Of a stretch of 39,372 bases of DNA, positions 9,960-19,452 are shown one piece after another. The stretch is from Actinomycetes bacterium (GTDB lineage: Bacteria > Actinomycetota > Acidimicrobiia > Acidimicrobiales > JABEUL01), in NCBI GenBank assembly GCA_021791915.1, contig JAJYVQ010000004.1, positions 1 through 39,372 of the forward strand, in the 5' to 3' direction. The number at the start of each line of letters is the position of its first letter. Position 1 is the stretch's first letter. The notes under the pieces are model-generated. The model was not told the origin of the DNA and made no database searches. It was given only the letters and a program-made list of their open reading frames with translations. The position numbers were made by a program, and so were the translations under genes.

Positions 9960-10775
9960 ATGGGCGTAATGAAACGGTTGTCTGGCATAATGCAGGCTAA
10001 AGCCAACAAAGTACTGGACAAAGCTGAGGATCCTAGAGAAACTCTGGATCTTTCATATGAAAAACAGATGGAGCTTTTGCAAAAAGTAAAAAGAGGGATT
10101 GCAGACGTAGCCACTTCTAAAAAGAGAATTGAATTACAGGCTCAGCAGCTTCAAGATCAAGCAAATAAACTTCAAGATCAAGCTAAGCAAGCTCTAGGGC
10201 AGGGCAGAGAAGATTTGGCAACGGAGGCTCTAAACCGTCGTGCGACGATCGCCGAACAACTAACGGGACTCGAAACTCAACATAAACAGTTAGAAACTCA
10301 GGAAACCACGTTAGTAGCTCAAAGTCAGCAACTTCAAGCTAGGGTTGAAGCTTTCAGGACTCAAAAAGAAACTATGAAAGCATCCTATACCGCAGCAGAA
10401 GCTCAAACCAAAATAAACGAAGCTGTAAGCGGGCTTTCTGAAGAAATGGGTGATATGGGACTTTCAATGCAAAGGGCTCAGGACAAAATTGCAAACATGC
10501 AAGCTAGAGCATCTGCCATGGAAGAGCTGACTTCAAGTGGAGCTCTGCCAGACATAACTGGTGGAACCGATCCGATTCAAGCCGAATTGAATCAGACTTC
10601 CCGAAGTGCTCAGGTAACAAGTGAGCTTGAAAGCTTGAAAGCAGAACTAGGTCAGAGTACAGCTCCTCAGCAGCTACCAGCAGCAACCCCCGCAACTGAA
10701 GCTGAAAACACAGTAGCTGAAAACACTGTTGTTGAAAACACAGTAGCCGAAAACACTGGGGGTGAATCAAGTTGA
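9960..10775 (+). CDS. pspA: PspA/IM30 family protein
   Basis: Long coiled-coil 'GVMKRLSGIMQAKANKVLDKAEDPRETLDLSYEKQMELLQKVKRGIADVATSKKRIELQ'. Strong SD GGGAGGA upstream. Confidence 0.93.
   Translation: MGVMKRLSGIMQAKANKVLDKAEDPRETLDLSYEKQMELLQKVKRGIADVATSKKRIELQAQQLQDQANKLQDQAKQALGQGREDLATEALNRRATIAEQLTGLETQHKQLETQETTLVAQSQQLQARVEAFRTQKETMKASYTAAEAQTKINEAVSGLSEEMGDMGLSMQRAQDKIANMQARASAMEELTSSGALPDITGGTDPIQAELNQTSRSAQVTSELESLKAELGQSTAPQQLPAATPATEAENTVAENTVVENTVAENTGGESS
10701..10760 (+). repeat. 15-bp x4 coding repeat (ENTVA/ENTVV/ENTVA/ENTGG) at PspA C-terminus
   Basis: Units begin at 10701, 10716, 10731 and 10746. Confidence 0.85.
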
Positions 10776-11038
10776 TAGTCAGAATTTTAGGAGAGGGAAA
10801 ATTTGAATTGGCTAACTCCAAGGTATCGCAATTGGAAGATTTAGACACCAAGTTGACATCTGCAGTTGAATCAGGTGATGAAACCCGATTTAACAGCGCA
10901 TTGTCTGAAATAATCGGTTTTGTTAAATCTGAAGGTGTTGCAGTAAGTGTGGATCACTTCGGTCCATCTGACGTTACATTACCTCATGCCGACTCTACCT
11001 TGCTAGAACTACAAGAAATTCTGTCCCAAGAGGCATAA
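10772..11038 (+). CDS. pspAA: PspA-associated protein PspAA
   Basis: 'MIVRILGEGKFELANSKVSQLEDLDTKL...' between pspA and htpX. TTG start overlaps the pspA stop (TTGA). Confidence 0.85.
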   Translation: MIVRILGEGKFELANSKVSQLEDLDTKLTSAVESGDETRFNSALSEIIGFVKSEGVAVSVDHFGPSDVTLPHADSTLLELQEILSQEA

Positions 11039-11044
11039 CCATAA

Positions 11045-11944
11045 ATGGCAAAAACCCGATACGGAACAGATCATGGCTTAAATTTAAGGATGTTCATAGT
11101 AGGGTTACTTCTTGTGTTGCTTTACGGAGTAGTGGTACTAATACTTTTTGCTCTACATATTCCTATAGCAATTGCAGTTGGGATTGCTGTTGTGGTTCTT
11201 TTAATACAGTATTTTGCTTCCGCAAAAATCGCACTGTTTTCCATGAAAGCAACTGTAGTCACCGAAGAACAAGCCCCCAGGGTTCATGGGCTAGTTGACA
11301 GACTATGTGCTTTGGCAGATATGCCCAAACCCTTGGTCGCAATAGCAGATACCGATATCCCTAACGCATTTGCAACTGGGCGAAGCCCAAAACATGCCGT
11401 TGTCTGCGTTACAACCGGGATTTTACGAAGACTGGACGATCCTGAAATGGAAGCGGTGCTTTCCCATGAACTCTCTCACGTTGCTCACCGCGATGTGGCA
11501 GTTATGACAGTGGCAAGTTTCTTAGGAATGGTAGCAGGGTTAATTACAAGACTTGCTTTCTACGCTGATATTTTCGGAGACGAAAACGGAAATTCGGCTC
11601 TTATCGATATGGCTGTAATGCTAATTTCGGCAATAATATATGCAATAAGCTTTCTTTTAATCAGAGCACTATCTAGATACAGGGAACTATTAGCGGACAG
11701 GTCAGGAGCTATATTAATAGGAAGACCCTCGTTGCTTAAAAGCGCACTTATAAAAATTACAGGATCGATGGGGCAAATACCCACAAAAGATATTAGAGCA
11801 GCCTCACATTTTAACGCATTTTTCTTTACACCTGCTTTATCTAAAGATTCTCTTTCCCTCTCAAATCTGTTTTCAACCCACCCGACTTTGGAAAAAAGAA
11901 TTGCGGAGTTGGATGCTTTGGAAGCAAAGATGCAAGGACGTTGA
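11045..11944 (+). CDS. htpX: M48 family membrane metalloprotease HtpX
   Basis: 'NAFATGRSPKHAVVCVTTGILRRLDDPEMEAVLSHELSHVAHRD' (HExxH-type SHELSHVAHRD), two N-terminal TM segments. Confidence 0.95.
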   Translation: MAKTRYGTDHGLNLRMFIVGLLLVLLYGVVVLILFALHIPIAIAVGIAVVVLLIQYFASAKIALFSMKATVVTEEQAPRVHGLVDRLCALADMPKPLVAIADTDIPNAFATGRSPKHAVVCVTTGILRRLDDPEMEAVLSHELSHVAHRDVAVMTVASFLGMVAGLITRLAFYADIFGDENGNSALIDMAVMLISAIIYAISFLLIRALSRYRELLADRSGAILIGRPSLLKSALIKITGSMGQIPTKDIRAASHFNAFFFTPALSKDSLSLSNLFSTHPTLEKRIAELDALEAKMQGR

Positions 11945-12067
11945 TTAAGTAAAAACTGGATTTGAAAACATCAATTAGTCAATTTACTTACTTTAAATGC
12001 GATAACGATAATTTTTCTTAAGTTATTTTGTAATTTAATTGCTTACCACAAAATATAAAGGAGACAA

Positions 12068-12646
12068 GTGGGATTTTTAGATGCGATACGTGGGAAAACA
12101 AAACCAGCAGAAGCAAAGTTAGATGCCCTTTTTAGATTGCCCAGTGCTAGCTTAACCTTAACTACATCCGACGAATATCAATTGGTTACAAAAGCCGCAG
12201 TTTGCATGAGCCCTGGAGCTGCGAACACCTTTGACAGTGCTTTTGCAGAAACCTTAAAGTTAATATCTGACCAAAACCTAAAAGAGCCGCCTCAGATTGA
12301 GAACGATTCCTTCGGTTATAGGTGGATAATATTTAACGGTACTGCATTGGACGATCTCGTTACGAAAGCTCATATGATTAACTCGACTATTGAATCAGCA
12401 GGCTGGGGTCCTCAGTTGCTGTGTTCGGTCTTTAAATTTGACGTCACTTCAAATGTAAATACAACAAGCAGCCATCTTTACTTAGTCTATCTGTTTAAAC
12501 GAGGAAGTTTCTATCCGTTCTTACCGTTAGACGGTGAAAAAAGAGACAACGAAGGAGAACTACACCTTAAAGCAATTCTTTCTGGAGACTTACCGATGGA
12601 AGAAGATCTTACAAAATGGTTCCCGATTTGGAACATGCCACTTTAA
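12068..12646 (+). CDS. pspAB: PspA-associated protein PspAB
   Basis: 192 aa, GTG start after AAAGGAGA SD. 'MGFLDAIRGKTKPAEAKLDALFRLPSASLTL' plus position next to pspA-pspAA-htpX. Confidence 0.8.
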   Translation: MGFLDAIRGKTKPAEAKLDALFRLPSASLTLTTSDEYQLVTKAAVCMSPGAANTFDSAFAETLKLISDQNLKEPPQIENDSFGYRWIIFNGTALDDLVTKAHMINSTIESAGWGPQLLCSVFKFDVTSNVNTTSSHLYLVYLFKRGSFYPFLPLDGEKRDNEGELHLKAILSGDLPMEEDLTKWFPIWNMPL

Positions 12647-12832
12647 ACAAGACCAGAAATTACATTTGCAATCGAACTTCGATAAGAGGAACTTAAACTT
12701 GCATTTCATTTAATGAATCTGTAATTCTAATTTGAATTACTAAGTTTGATGATTAAAATTAATTTTAAATTGTACTGATACGGTAATGATAAAGTTATAC
12801 ATTAAGTTAAAAGTTTTAATTATGGAGTTAAA

Positions 12833-13069
12833 TTGATAGAAGTTAGAATTGGTATTACTCAACTTCCCAAAGAATTGGAGATCGAACTTAAAGAAGACAG
12901 TTCCAGGGACGAACTAATCTCAAAAGTTGAAGAAATGATGAACAGTGGGAGCGGAATCTTGTGGTTAACTAACCGAAAGAACTCTAAAATCGCAGTTCCC
13001 GTTTCAAAAATTTCATATATTGAAATAACCGACGAGCTAGAAGAGCGCAGAGTGGGATTCGGAGCTTAG
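12833..13069 (+). CDS. DUF3107 family protein
   Basis: 'MIEVRIGITQLPKELEIEL...NRKNSKIAVPVSKISYIEIT...RRVGFGA', TTG start. Confidence 0.85.
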   Translation: MIEVRIGITQLPKELEIELKEDSSRDELISKVEEMMNSGSGILWLTNRKNSKIAVPVSKISYIEITDELEERRVGFGA

Positions 13070-13085
13070 TGGCTGCGTTAAATCA

Positions 13086-14030
13086 GTGGACAGTATACTT
13101 GACACAAAACTTCTTTTTGTAACCGGAAAAGGTGGAGTCGGCAAAACATCTGTGGCTACCGGATTAGCCTTTTTGGCTTCTGGCGCTGGGAAAAAAACTC
13201 TTATTTGCGAAGTTGACCCCAAGGGGGATTTGGCAAGAAGCTTCGAATGTGCTGCTACCCCTTATGGGGGAATAGAAATAAACAATAAACTGAGAGCAAT
13301 GTCTATGGACACTGAATCTTCGTTGCGAGAATACCTTAGACTTCAGTTAAAAGTTCCAGTAATTGGTCGTATCGGACCAGTTGCAAAAGCATTTGAATTT
13401 GTATCTACTGCAGCTCCAGGTGTCAGAGAAATTTTAACGGTAGGGAAACTGCTTTACGAAGTAAGAAACAATACCTATGATCTTATTGTTGTCGATGCAT
13501 CCCCTACAGGTCACATAGTTTCTCAGCTAGCTGCTCCACAAGCTTTAAGAGAACTGGTCAAATTGGGACCAGTTAAGTCGCAAACCGAATGGATGATCGA
13601 CATTCTTGGCGATCCAAATAAAACTGGTGTTATCGTAGTAACTACAACAGAAGAGATGCCCGTAAATGAAACAATTGAACTAACGAAAAAGATAAAGCAA
13701 AATACTAATGTGAACCTATCTGCAGTAGTCATAAATCAAGTCTTGCCAGAGCTCTTTTCTGACGACGAAGAGGCGGCATTTTTATCTCTATTTGAAAAAG
13801 ACAACCAAGAAGTACTGTCTCAAAACATCAGCGGCTCTCCGAATGCAGTCTTAGAAGCTGCTCAGCTCGCAGTAACTTTGCGTCGTTTACGCAGTGAATA
13901 TCTTGAAAAACTTAGAGACAATTTGGACAAAAATATTCCTCAGATATATTTACCTTACATGTTTAACAAGTTAACGGGACTCAAGTCAGTAAAAGCTACC
14001 GCTCAAGCTCTCTTTGATGAAATAAATTAA
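13086..14030 (+). CDS. ArsA/Get3-like ATPase, first of pair
   Basis: 'LLFVTGKGGVGKTSVATGLAFLAS' P-loop, 'DLIVVDASPTGHIVSQLAAP'. Confidence 0.9.
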   Translation: MDSILDTKLLFVTGKGGVGKTSVATGLAFLASGAGKKTLICEVDPKGDLARSFECAATPYGGIEINNKLRAMSMDTESSLREYLRLQLKVPVIGRIGPVAKAFEFVSTAAPGVREILTVGKLLYEVRNNTYDLIVVDASPTGHIVSQLAAPQALRELVKLGPVKSQTEWMIDILGDPNKTGVIVVTTTEEMPVNETIELTKKIKQNTNVNLSAVVINQVLPELFSDDEEAAFLSLFEKDNQEVLSQNISGSPNAVLEAAQLAVTLRRLRSEYLEKLRDNLDKNIPQIYLPYMFNKLTGLKSVKATAQALFDEIN

Positions 14031-14032
14031 CA

Positions 14033-15211
14033 ATGGCAAAATCAAAAATTAAATATAAATCAAAGCTACTTGAAGACCTTTTGGTAACAAAAGAAGTAAT
14101 AATTGCCTGTGGTCCAGGAGGTGTGGGTAAAACCACTTCAGCTGCAGCCACAGCATTAACCATAGCTCTTAACTTTGATAAGTCAGTACTGGTGTTAACA
14201 ATTGATCCAGCAAAAAGACTCGCAAATGCTTTAGGGCTCGACGGAATTGGTAATAAAGAAATTGAAGTAACTCAAGAAGTCTTTAAAGCAGCAAATATGA
14301 ATCCTAAAGGACGGCTTTTCGTAGCCATGTTGGATACCAAAGAATCCTGGGATACTTTGATAAAACGCCATGCTAAAGATGAAGCCACTGTCGAACAGAT
14401 TTTAGCTAACCCGCTGTACAAAAATATAACTTCTAAATTTGTTCAAAGTCATGAATACATTGCAATGGAACGTCTTTATGACCTCCACTCTTCCAAAGAC
14501 TACGACATTATCGTAGTAGACACACCTCCAACCAGAAATGCGTTAGATTTTCTGGATGCACCGGACAAGATGGCTGATTTCTTTTCGTCACGGCTATTAA
14601 AATGGTTAATCGCCCCCTACAAGTCCAGAATCATAAGCATCGCTTCAAAACCGTTCTATCAGATCGCAGATAGAGTTCTTGGAAATCAGTTCTTGCAAGA
14701 TATTGCGGAGTTCTTCATAGCATTTCAGTCAATGTACGACGGATTCGTTTTAAGGGCGGAGTCAGTGAAAAAACTTTTAGCCGATTCCAGAACTTCTTTT
14801 TTTGTAGTTTCAACCTTGGAACAAGTTCCAGCCTTAGAGGCACGCTTTTTTGTCGACGAACTACTGAAGCGATCTCTTAACTTAGACGCAGTCGTCTTGA
14901 ATAAAGTCTTGCCCGAGCATTTCAGATCGAAAAACGAAGCCGAAACAGCAAAGTCAATCAAAGAAAACTCCGAAAAACTAGCGCAACTGTTAGAAAACGA
15001 AAAATATTCCAAGTCTTTATTTGAAAAAGTCTTAACAGAGATTGCAACTAGCTTCTTAAATTTTCAAAAAGTAGCCCTACAGGAAGCATCACTCGAAAAC
15101 GAATTTACGGATATGGTTTCATTAGCAACTAAAGTACCTTTTTATTCCAAGTCGATAAATGATTTAGAATCGCTTGAAGAGTTAGGCAAACTTTTGTGGG
15201 TAAAGAGCTAA
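14033..15211 (+). CDS. ArsA/Get3-like ATPase, second of pair
   Basis: 'VIIACGPGGVGKTTSAAATALTIAL' P-loop, 'TIDPAKRLANALGLDGIGN', 'IVVDTPPTRNALDFLDAPDKM'. Confidence 0.9.
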   Translation: MAKSKIKYKSKLLEDLLVTKEVIIACGPGGVGKTTSAAATALTIALNFDKSVLVLTIDPAKRLANALGLDGIGNKEIEVTQEVFKAANMNPKGRLFVAMLDTKESWDTLIKRHAKDEATVEQILANPLYKNITSKFVQSHEYIAMERLYDLHSSKDYDIIVVDTPPTRNALDFLDAPDKMADFFSSRLLKWLIAPYKSRIISIASKPFYQIADRVLGNQFLQDIAEFFIAFQSMYDGFVLRAESVKKLLADSRTSFFVVSTLEQVPALEARFFVDELLKRSLNLDAVVLNKVLPEHFRSKNEAETAKSIKENSEKLAQLLENEKYSKSLFEKVLTEIATSFLNFQKVALQEASLENEFTDMVSLATKVPFYSKSINDLESLEELGKLLWVKS

Positions 15212-16485
15212 TCTGAATCAAGTTTTTCAAACGTCTCTTCGGCTGGTTTGGTCTTATGAAAAAAAAGATAAAAAGCCACGGTATTTGCTAATTGAAATAC
15301 CCCAGCAATTTCAAAGGGAAGTTCTTCGCTTAGATAATCGAACAAGTACCCAGAAAACATTGGGGAAACCGACATCATAACTTGATTTGGAAGGTTTGAC
15401 ATTGAAGTTACTGCTGCTTTTTCATTCTCGTCTGCCATGCCGATTACATACGACTGACGCAGAGGCAATGCTATTCTCTGAATCAACATTCTGACTAAGT
15501 AAATACCACCTGAAATAATAAAACTGGGTGCCAATACCATCGGGATTAATAGCAAGGACTGAAATGCCCTTACCACAGTTACGACATTTACCAAGCCCAT
15601 CTTTTTAGCCAATCCTGCAGCCGAGAGCGTACTGCCTATTGTGACTACATTAATTACCGCGAACAAAATTCCGATCTCTTTTGGTCCAGCTCCGTACCTC
15701 CTATAAAACCAATAACTGACGAAGGGTCCAAACATACCCACTGCAATACCGTTTAAGCTGTTAGTAACCCAGAGTTTGTATACCAAACTTTTAGACTTTT
15801 TCGGAAATTTAAACTTAAATTTAGGTCGATCTGATTTTAACACCCTATCTTTTTTTAATAATAACGCCACAAGACCTGCTCCTAACGCCGATAAAAAAGC
15901 TAAGAAAAATACAGCGTGATAGACCCCGAGTTCGGTTGATCCCGTAACCTTATGAGTTGGGATTGTAAGCGTTAAAAGACTTCCGACAGTAGCGCCAATT
16001 GATGAGGCAAAACCTAACCGTCCAAAAATTTTATTTCTATTTGCACTCCCTGTATTTTCTGCAGCCAAAGCCGACTCAACAGATTGATACGGTCCGACCG
16101 CTCCAGCTCCAGCACCCGCTCCGCGACCGAAAGAGCCTATGACAGCTGCTGCTATTAACAAAGGCAAACTTCTTGTTGCAAAAAAAACCAAAGAGGCTGT
16201 AGCAGTCAAAAATGGCACGACAACCATAAATACTTTTCTGCCGATCTGATCTGAAGTAATTCCGATTGAACTAGATAATATCGCAGAAAACAGTCCTACT
16301 CCCAAAAATACAATACCAAGGTCCACTGCGGTCAACCCATCAATCGAAAAATAGATAGCAACCACGATTCCAGCTAGTGCTCTGTTTATTGACATCAATA
16401 GACGTGCAACGTAAATGACCTTTAGGTCGCGGTTCATCCAGTTTGGAAAGACCAGTTTTGTAATTTTGTTCTTCTCGTTTGTCAT
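15208..16485 (-). CDS. MFS transporter
   Basis: ~12 hydrophobic segments; MFS loop 'GITSDQIGRKVFM'. Stop codon overlaps the convergent ArsA-like gene by 4 nt. Confidence 0.88.
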   Translation of the reverse strand: MTNEKNKITKLVFPNWMNRDLKVIYVARLLMSINRALAGIVVAIYFSIDGLTAVDLGIVFLGVGLFSAILSSSIGITSDQIGRKVFMVVVPFLTATASLVFFATRSLPLLIAAAVIGSFGRGAGAGAGAVGPYQSVESALAAENTGSANRNKIFGRLGFASSIGATVGSLLTLTIPTHKVTGSTELGVYHAVFFLAFLSALGAGLVALLLKKDRVLKSDRPKFKFKFPKKSKSLVYKLWVTNSLNGIAVGMFGPFVSYWFYRRYGAGPKEIGILFAVINVVTIGSTLSAAGLAKKMGLVNVVTVVRAFQSLLLIPMVLAPSFIISGGIYLVRMLIQRIALPLRQSYVIGMADENEKAAVTSMSNLPNQVMMSVSPMFSGYLFDYLSEELPFEIAGVFQLANTVAFYLFFHKTKPAEETFEKLDSD

Positions 16486-16562
16486 CTTTTAAAGGTGAAC
16501 TTCATGTAATAAATAAAAATATTGTAGTTGCTAATAGCAGCTGTTTTTAATGTACTTCTGAT

Positions 16563-16576
16563 TGATATGCATATCA
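16563..16576. promoter_or_regulatory. 14-bp perfect palindrome TGATATGCATATCA, candidate operator upstream of the MFS gene
   Basis: Perfect dyad in the intergenic region, 78 bp upstream of the MFS start. Confidence 0.4.
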
Positions 16577-16712
16577 CTAAACTTAACTGTCCACTAGCAT
16601 ACCTTACCTATCACAAGTTGAAGTGAACGAATCTTCGCTAATTTGTGAAACTGTCACTTTTAAAAATTGACACACAAGTTTTCAACTAATTGAATCATTT
16701 AAATCTAGCTCA

Positions 16713-16760
16713 ATGTCAAACTGGATGTCTAACTGGATGTCCAACTGTATGTCTAAATCA
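16713..16760. repeat. 12-bp tandem repeat ATGTCNAACTGG x ~3.5
   Basis: Units at 16713, 16725, 16737 and 16749. Confidence 0.85.
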
Positions 16761-16971
16761 AAGTTTTCGATCACATTAATAATATTCTTTAACTTTGTAT
16801 TCCAGCTTAAAAAGGTAAGATATAGGAAAGTATGTCAGTTAAATCCTAGTACCGTTGAACCAATTATTGTCCTTAAAACTTTTATGGATAAGTAACAGTT
16901 ATAGGCTAAATACGGTATTTAAAAGTAATTTCAGAACTTAAAAGTAAATTAAATGTTCAGTAGTAAATCAA

Positions 16972-17442
16972 ATGTTAGAACAGAATAGTCCACAGTCCAA
17001 TGCTCAGAATTTAAAAAGAGATCCGTTTGGTTTTGACAAAAATGAAGGTAAGTCTGCCGAACCTGCTCCAGTTTGGCCAAGACCTGAGCCGAACTACTTT
17101 TATGATAAAGATCTAAATTCAAAATCAGCACCTAAGTATAAGATAACCGACAAAGATACTGGTAAGTATTCGTTTTGGAATAACTTTAACTCTTATATAT
17201 CGATAGGATTCACTCTACTTCTTGTTACAAGTTACATTGTTGCAGCTATAATTCCTTTAACACAAATCTATCCCGATGTCTTATATGCTCTGGCCTCGCT
17301 TAAATTTTTATTTGTTCCAAATTTGTATTTTGCGATTCGTTCTTATAACCACAAAGAACCGCTCTTCAAAATCGCCACCTGGATTTTATGCATAGGTATA
17401 TTATTTATTCCTATTGCCATAGCATTTCACCTAAGAAATTAG
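16972..17442 (+). CDS. Hypothetical membrane protein (about 3 C-terminal TM segments)
   Basis: 156 aa, polar N-terminus 'DPFGFDKNEG...PVWPRPEPNYFYDKD', then hydrophobic helices. Confidence 0.65.
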   Translation: MLEQNSPQSNAQNLKRDPFGFDKNEGKSAEPAPVWPRPEPNYFYDKDLNSKSAPKYKITDKDTGKYSFWNNFNSYISIGFTLLLVTSYIVAAIIPLTQIYPDVLYALASLKFLFVPNLYFAIRSYNHKEPLFKIATWILCIGILFIPIAIAFHLRN

Positions 17443-17720
17443 CGGATATATTAAAAATATCCAATTAGGGTTAACTAAAACAAAAAATATTTACAGTTCA
17501 CGTTATATTAATATGAAATTCCAACAAATTAACAAAGCTTAAGTTGGCATAAAGTAGATAAATAACTGAAATAACTGATTAGTAAAACTAACAAGTCTTA
17601 GCTTTCCTACAGTTTTTATCCTCATGAAGTTAGTATCTTAACTCATAGAACGCCACCTAATTTGAACTATATTTAAAGTTATCAGTATTTATTTACTCAC
17701 AGCCGTTAAGGAGATTCAAA

Positions 17721-18368
17721 ATGTATGTAATAGACGATGACATTGAAATTTATGCGACAGAACATTCGACTCGACAGGACCCAATCCTAAAGACAGTTGA
17801 AGAAGCAACAGTTTCAGAATTAGAATTCCCAACTATGATGGTTGGACACTTGGAGGGTATGTTTTTAGAGATGCTAATATTTGCTCTTCGACCAAAAAAA
17901 GTTCTGGAAATAGGAACGTTTTCTGGATATTCATCTATAGCAATGGCACAAGCACTGGATTCTGAAGCTACAATCGATTCATTGGACATAAATCCTAGGC
18001 ATATAGAATTTGCCAAACGACATATTAAAATGGCAAAATTAGAAAATGTAATTACGATCCACGAAGGCGATGCGAAACAGACATTGACCAAGTTAGACGG
18101 ACCATTTGATTTTATATTTATAGATGCTGATAAAAGCGGTTACGACACCTATCTAGAAATGTGTTTACCCAAACTTTCAGACCGGGGGTTGATCGCAGTT
18201 GACAATACTCTGTGGTCAAAAAATGTTCTAAACGACGACGATCAAAGTGAGGATACGGTTGCACTTCGTAGTTTTAACAAAAAGGTTGCAGAAAATACCA
18301 ACCTAAGAGTTGTAGTAACAACCATAAGAGATGGAGTTACCCTAATACGCAAAAATATTAAGAATTAA
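17721..18368 (+). CDS. Class I SAM-dependent O-methyltransferase (family 3)
   Basis: 'KKVLEIGTFSGYSSIAMAQAL', 'FDFIFIDADKSGYDTYLEMCLPKLSDRGLIAVDNTLW'. SD AAGGAGA. Confidence 0.92.
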   Translation: MYVIDDDIEIYATEHSTRQDPILKTVEEATVSELEFPTMMVGHLEGMFLEMLIFALRPKKVLEIGTFSGYSSIAMAQALDSEATIDSLDINPRHIEFAKRHIKMAKLENVITIHEGDAKQTLTKLDGPFDFIFIDADKSGYDTYLEMCLPKLSDRGLIAVDNTLWSKNVLNDDDQSEDTVALRSFNKKVAENTNLRVVVTTIRDGVTLIRKNIKN

Positions 18369-18383
18369 AATTTTACCAAATCT

Positions 18384-19265
18384 ATGATCGATTATCACTT
18401 ACACCTATGGGAGCATCCAAGAAAAGCTACCGAGATCACCTTAGAGACACTAAGCAAATACTGTGAAAGAGCCCAATCCTTTGGAATCACACAGATAGCC
18501 ATAACAGAACACTTTCACAGATTTGTGCAGTCCCGATCTTGGTTGGGAGACTTTTGGAATAGATTCGACGACATAAATCTGTATTCTTCCATGAAAAGTT
18601 ATTTCGACCACCACGCAACGTATGATCTGGAAGATTACATTGAAGTTGCCACACAGGCAAAAGAACTTGGACTTCCAATAGTCGTAGGTCTAGAAATGGA
18701 CTACTACAAAGAAGAAATGTCGCAGTTGAACGAGAAGTTAAGCCAATATCCGTTCGACGTCATACTGGGGTCAGTACATTGGATAAAAAATTGGCGTTTT
18801 GACGACTTAGATGATCCGCTTTCATTTAACAATTGGGATTCAAAAAATTTGGAATCAGTGTGGGATGAATACGCATTACATATGGAAGAGCTATCAGAAA
18901 GTAAAACATGCGATGTTTTAGCTCATCCAGACCTGATTAAAGTTGCCAACAAAATACCAAAAGATGCTGGTTTAATAAGGGAATTTAATTCTAGAATCGT
19001 GGACAGTGCCAAAAAATACGATTTAGCTGCCGAAGTTTCCTCTGCGGGATTCAGAAAACCAGTTAACGAGCAGTACCCATCTTTGGATTTGTTGGAACTT
19101 TTCGTAAAAAATAACATTCCAATAACTACCGCATCTGATGCACATAGACTTGAAGACATAGGTTCGCGTTTTGAAGATATCAAATTGTTAATCAACAGCT
19201 TAAATATTAAACAATTGGCGATATTTCACAAAAGACAGAGAAGCATAATTCAAGTTAACCAGTAA
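18384..19265 (+). CDS. PHP-domain histidinol-phosphatase-like hydrolase
   Basis: 'MIDYHLHLWEH', 'GITQIAITEHFHRF', 'VVGLEMDYY', 'VILGSVHWI', 'TTASDAHRLEDIG'. Confidence 0.85.
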   Translation: MIDYHLHLWEHPRKATEITLETLSKYCERAQSFGITQIAITEHFHRFVQSRSWLGDFWNRFDDINLYSSMKSYFDHHATYDLEDYIEVATQAKELGLPIVVGLEMDYYKEEMSQLNEKLSQYPFDVILGSVHWIKNWRFDDLDDPLSFNNWDSKNLESVWDEYALHMEELSESKTCDVLAHPDLIKVANKIPKDAGLIREFNSRIVDSAKKYDLAAEVSSAGFRKPVNEQYPSLDLLELFVKNNIPITTASDAHRLEDIGSRFEDIKLLINSLNIKQLAIFHKRQRSIIQVNQ

Positions 19266-19452
19266 ATCAATTCAACTACCTAAATTCCACAAAAAACATA
19301 TTTTGTCAATTAAACTAAACATCAAGACAAAATCTATAATATCTTCACCTAAATTTATTATTGGACTCATCTAGATTTATGCATAAAATTTACAACCAAT
19401 TAAGTTTAATAAACAGTTTTTCTACTGTAAATAATTGTTATCTTTAAAAGTT

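Noticed and set aside
10138-10180. 21-bp repeat CTTCAAGATCAAGC... in pspA
   Set aside because: Explained by the heptad-like coiled coil (LQDQANKLQDQAK).
16713-16895. 60-aa ORF MSNWMSNWMSNCMSKSK...
   Set aside because: Its start is made by a 12-bp tandem repeat and the rest looks like intergenic AT-rich sequence.
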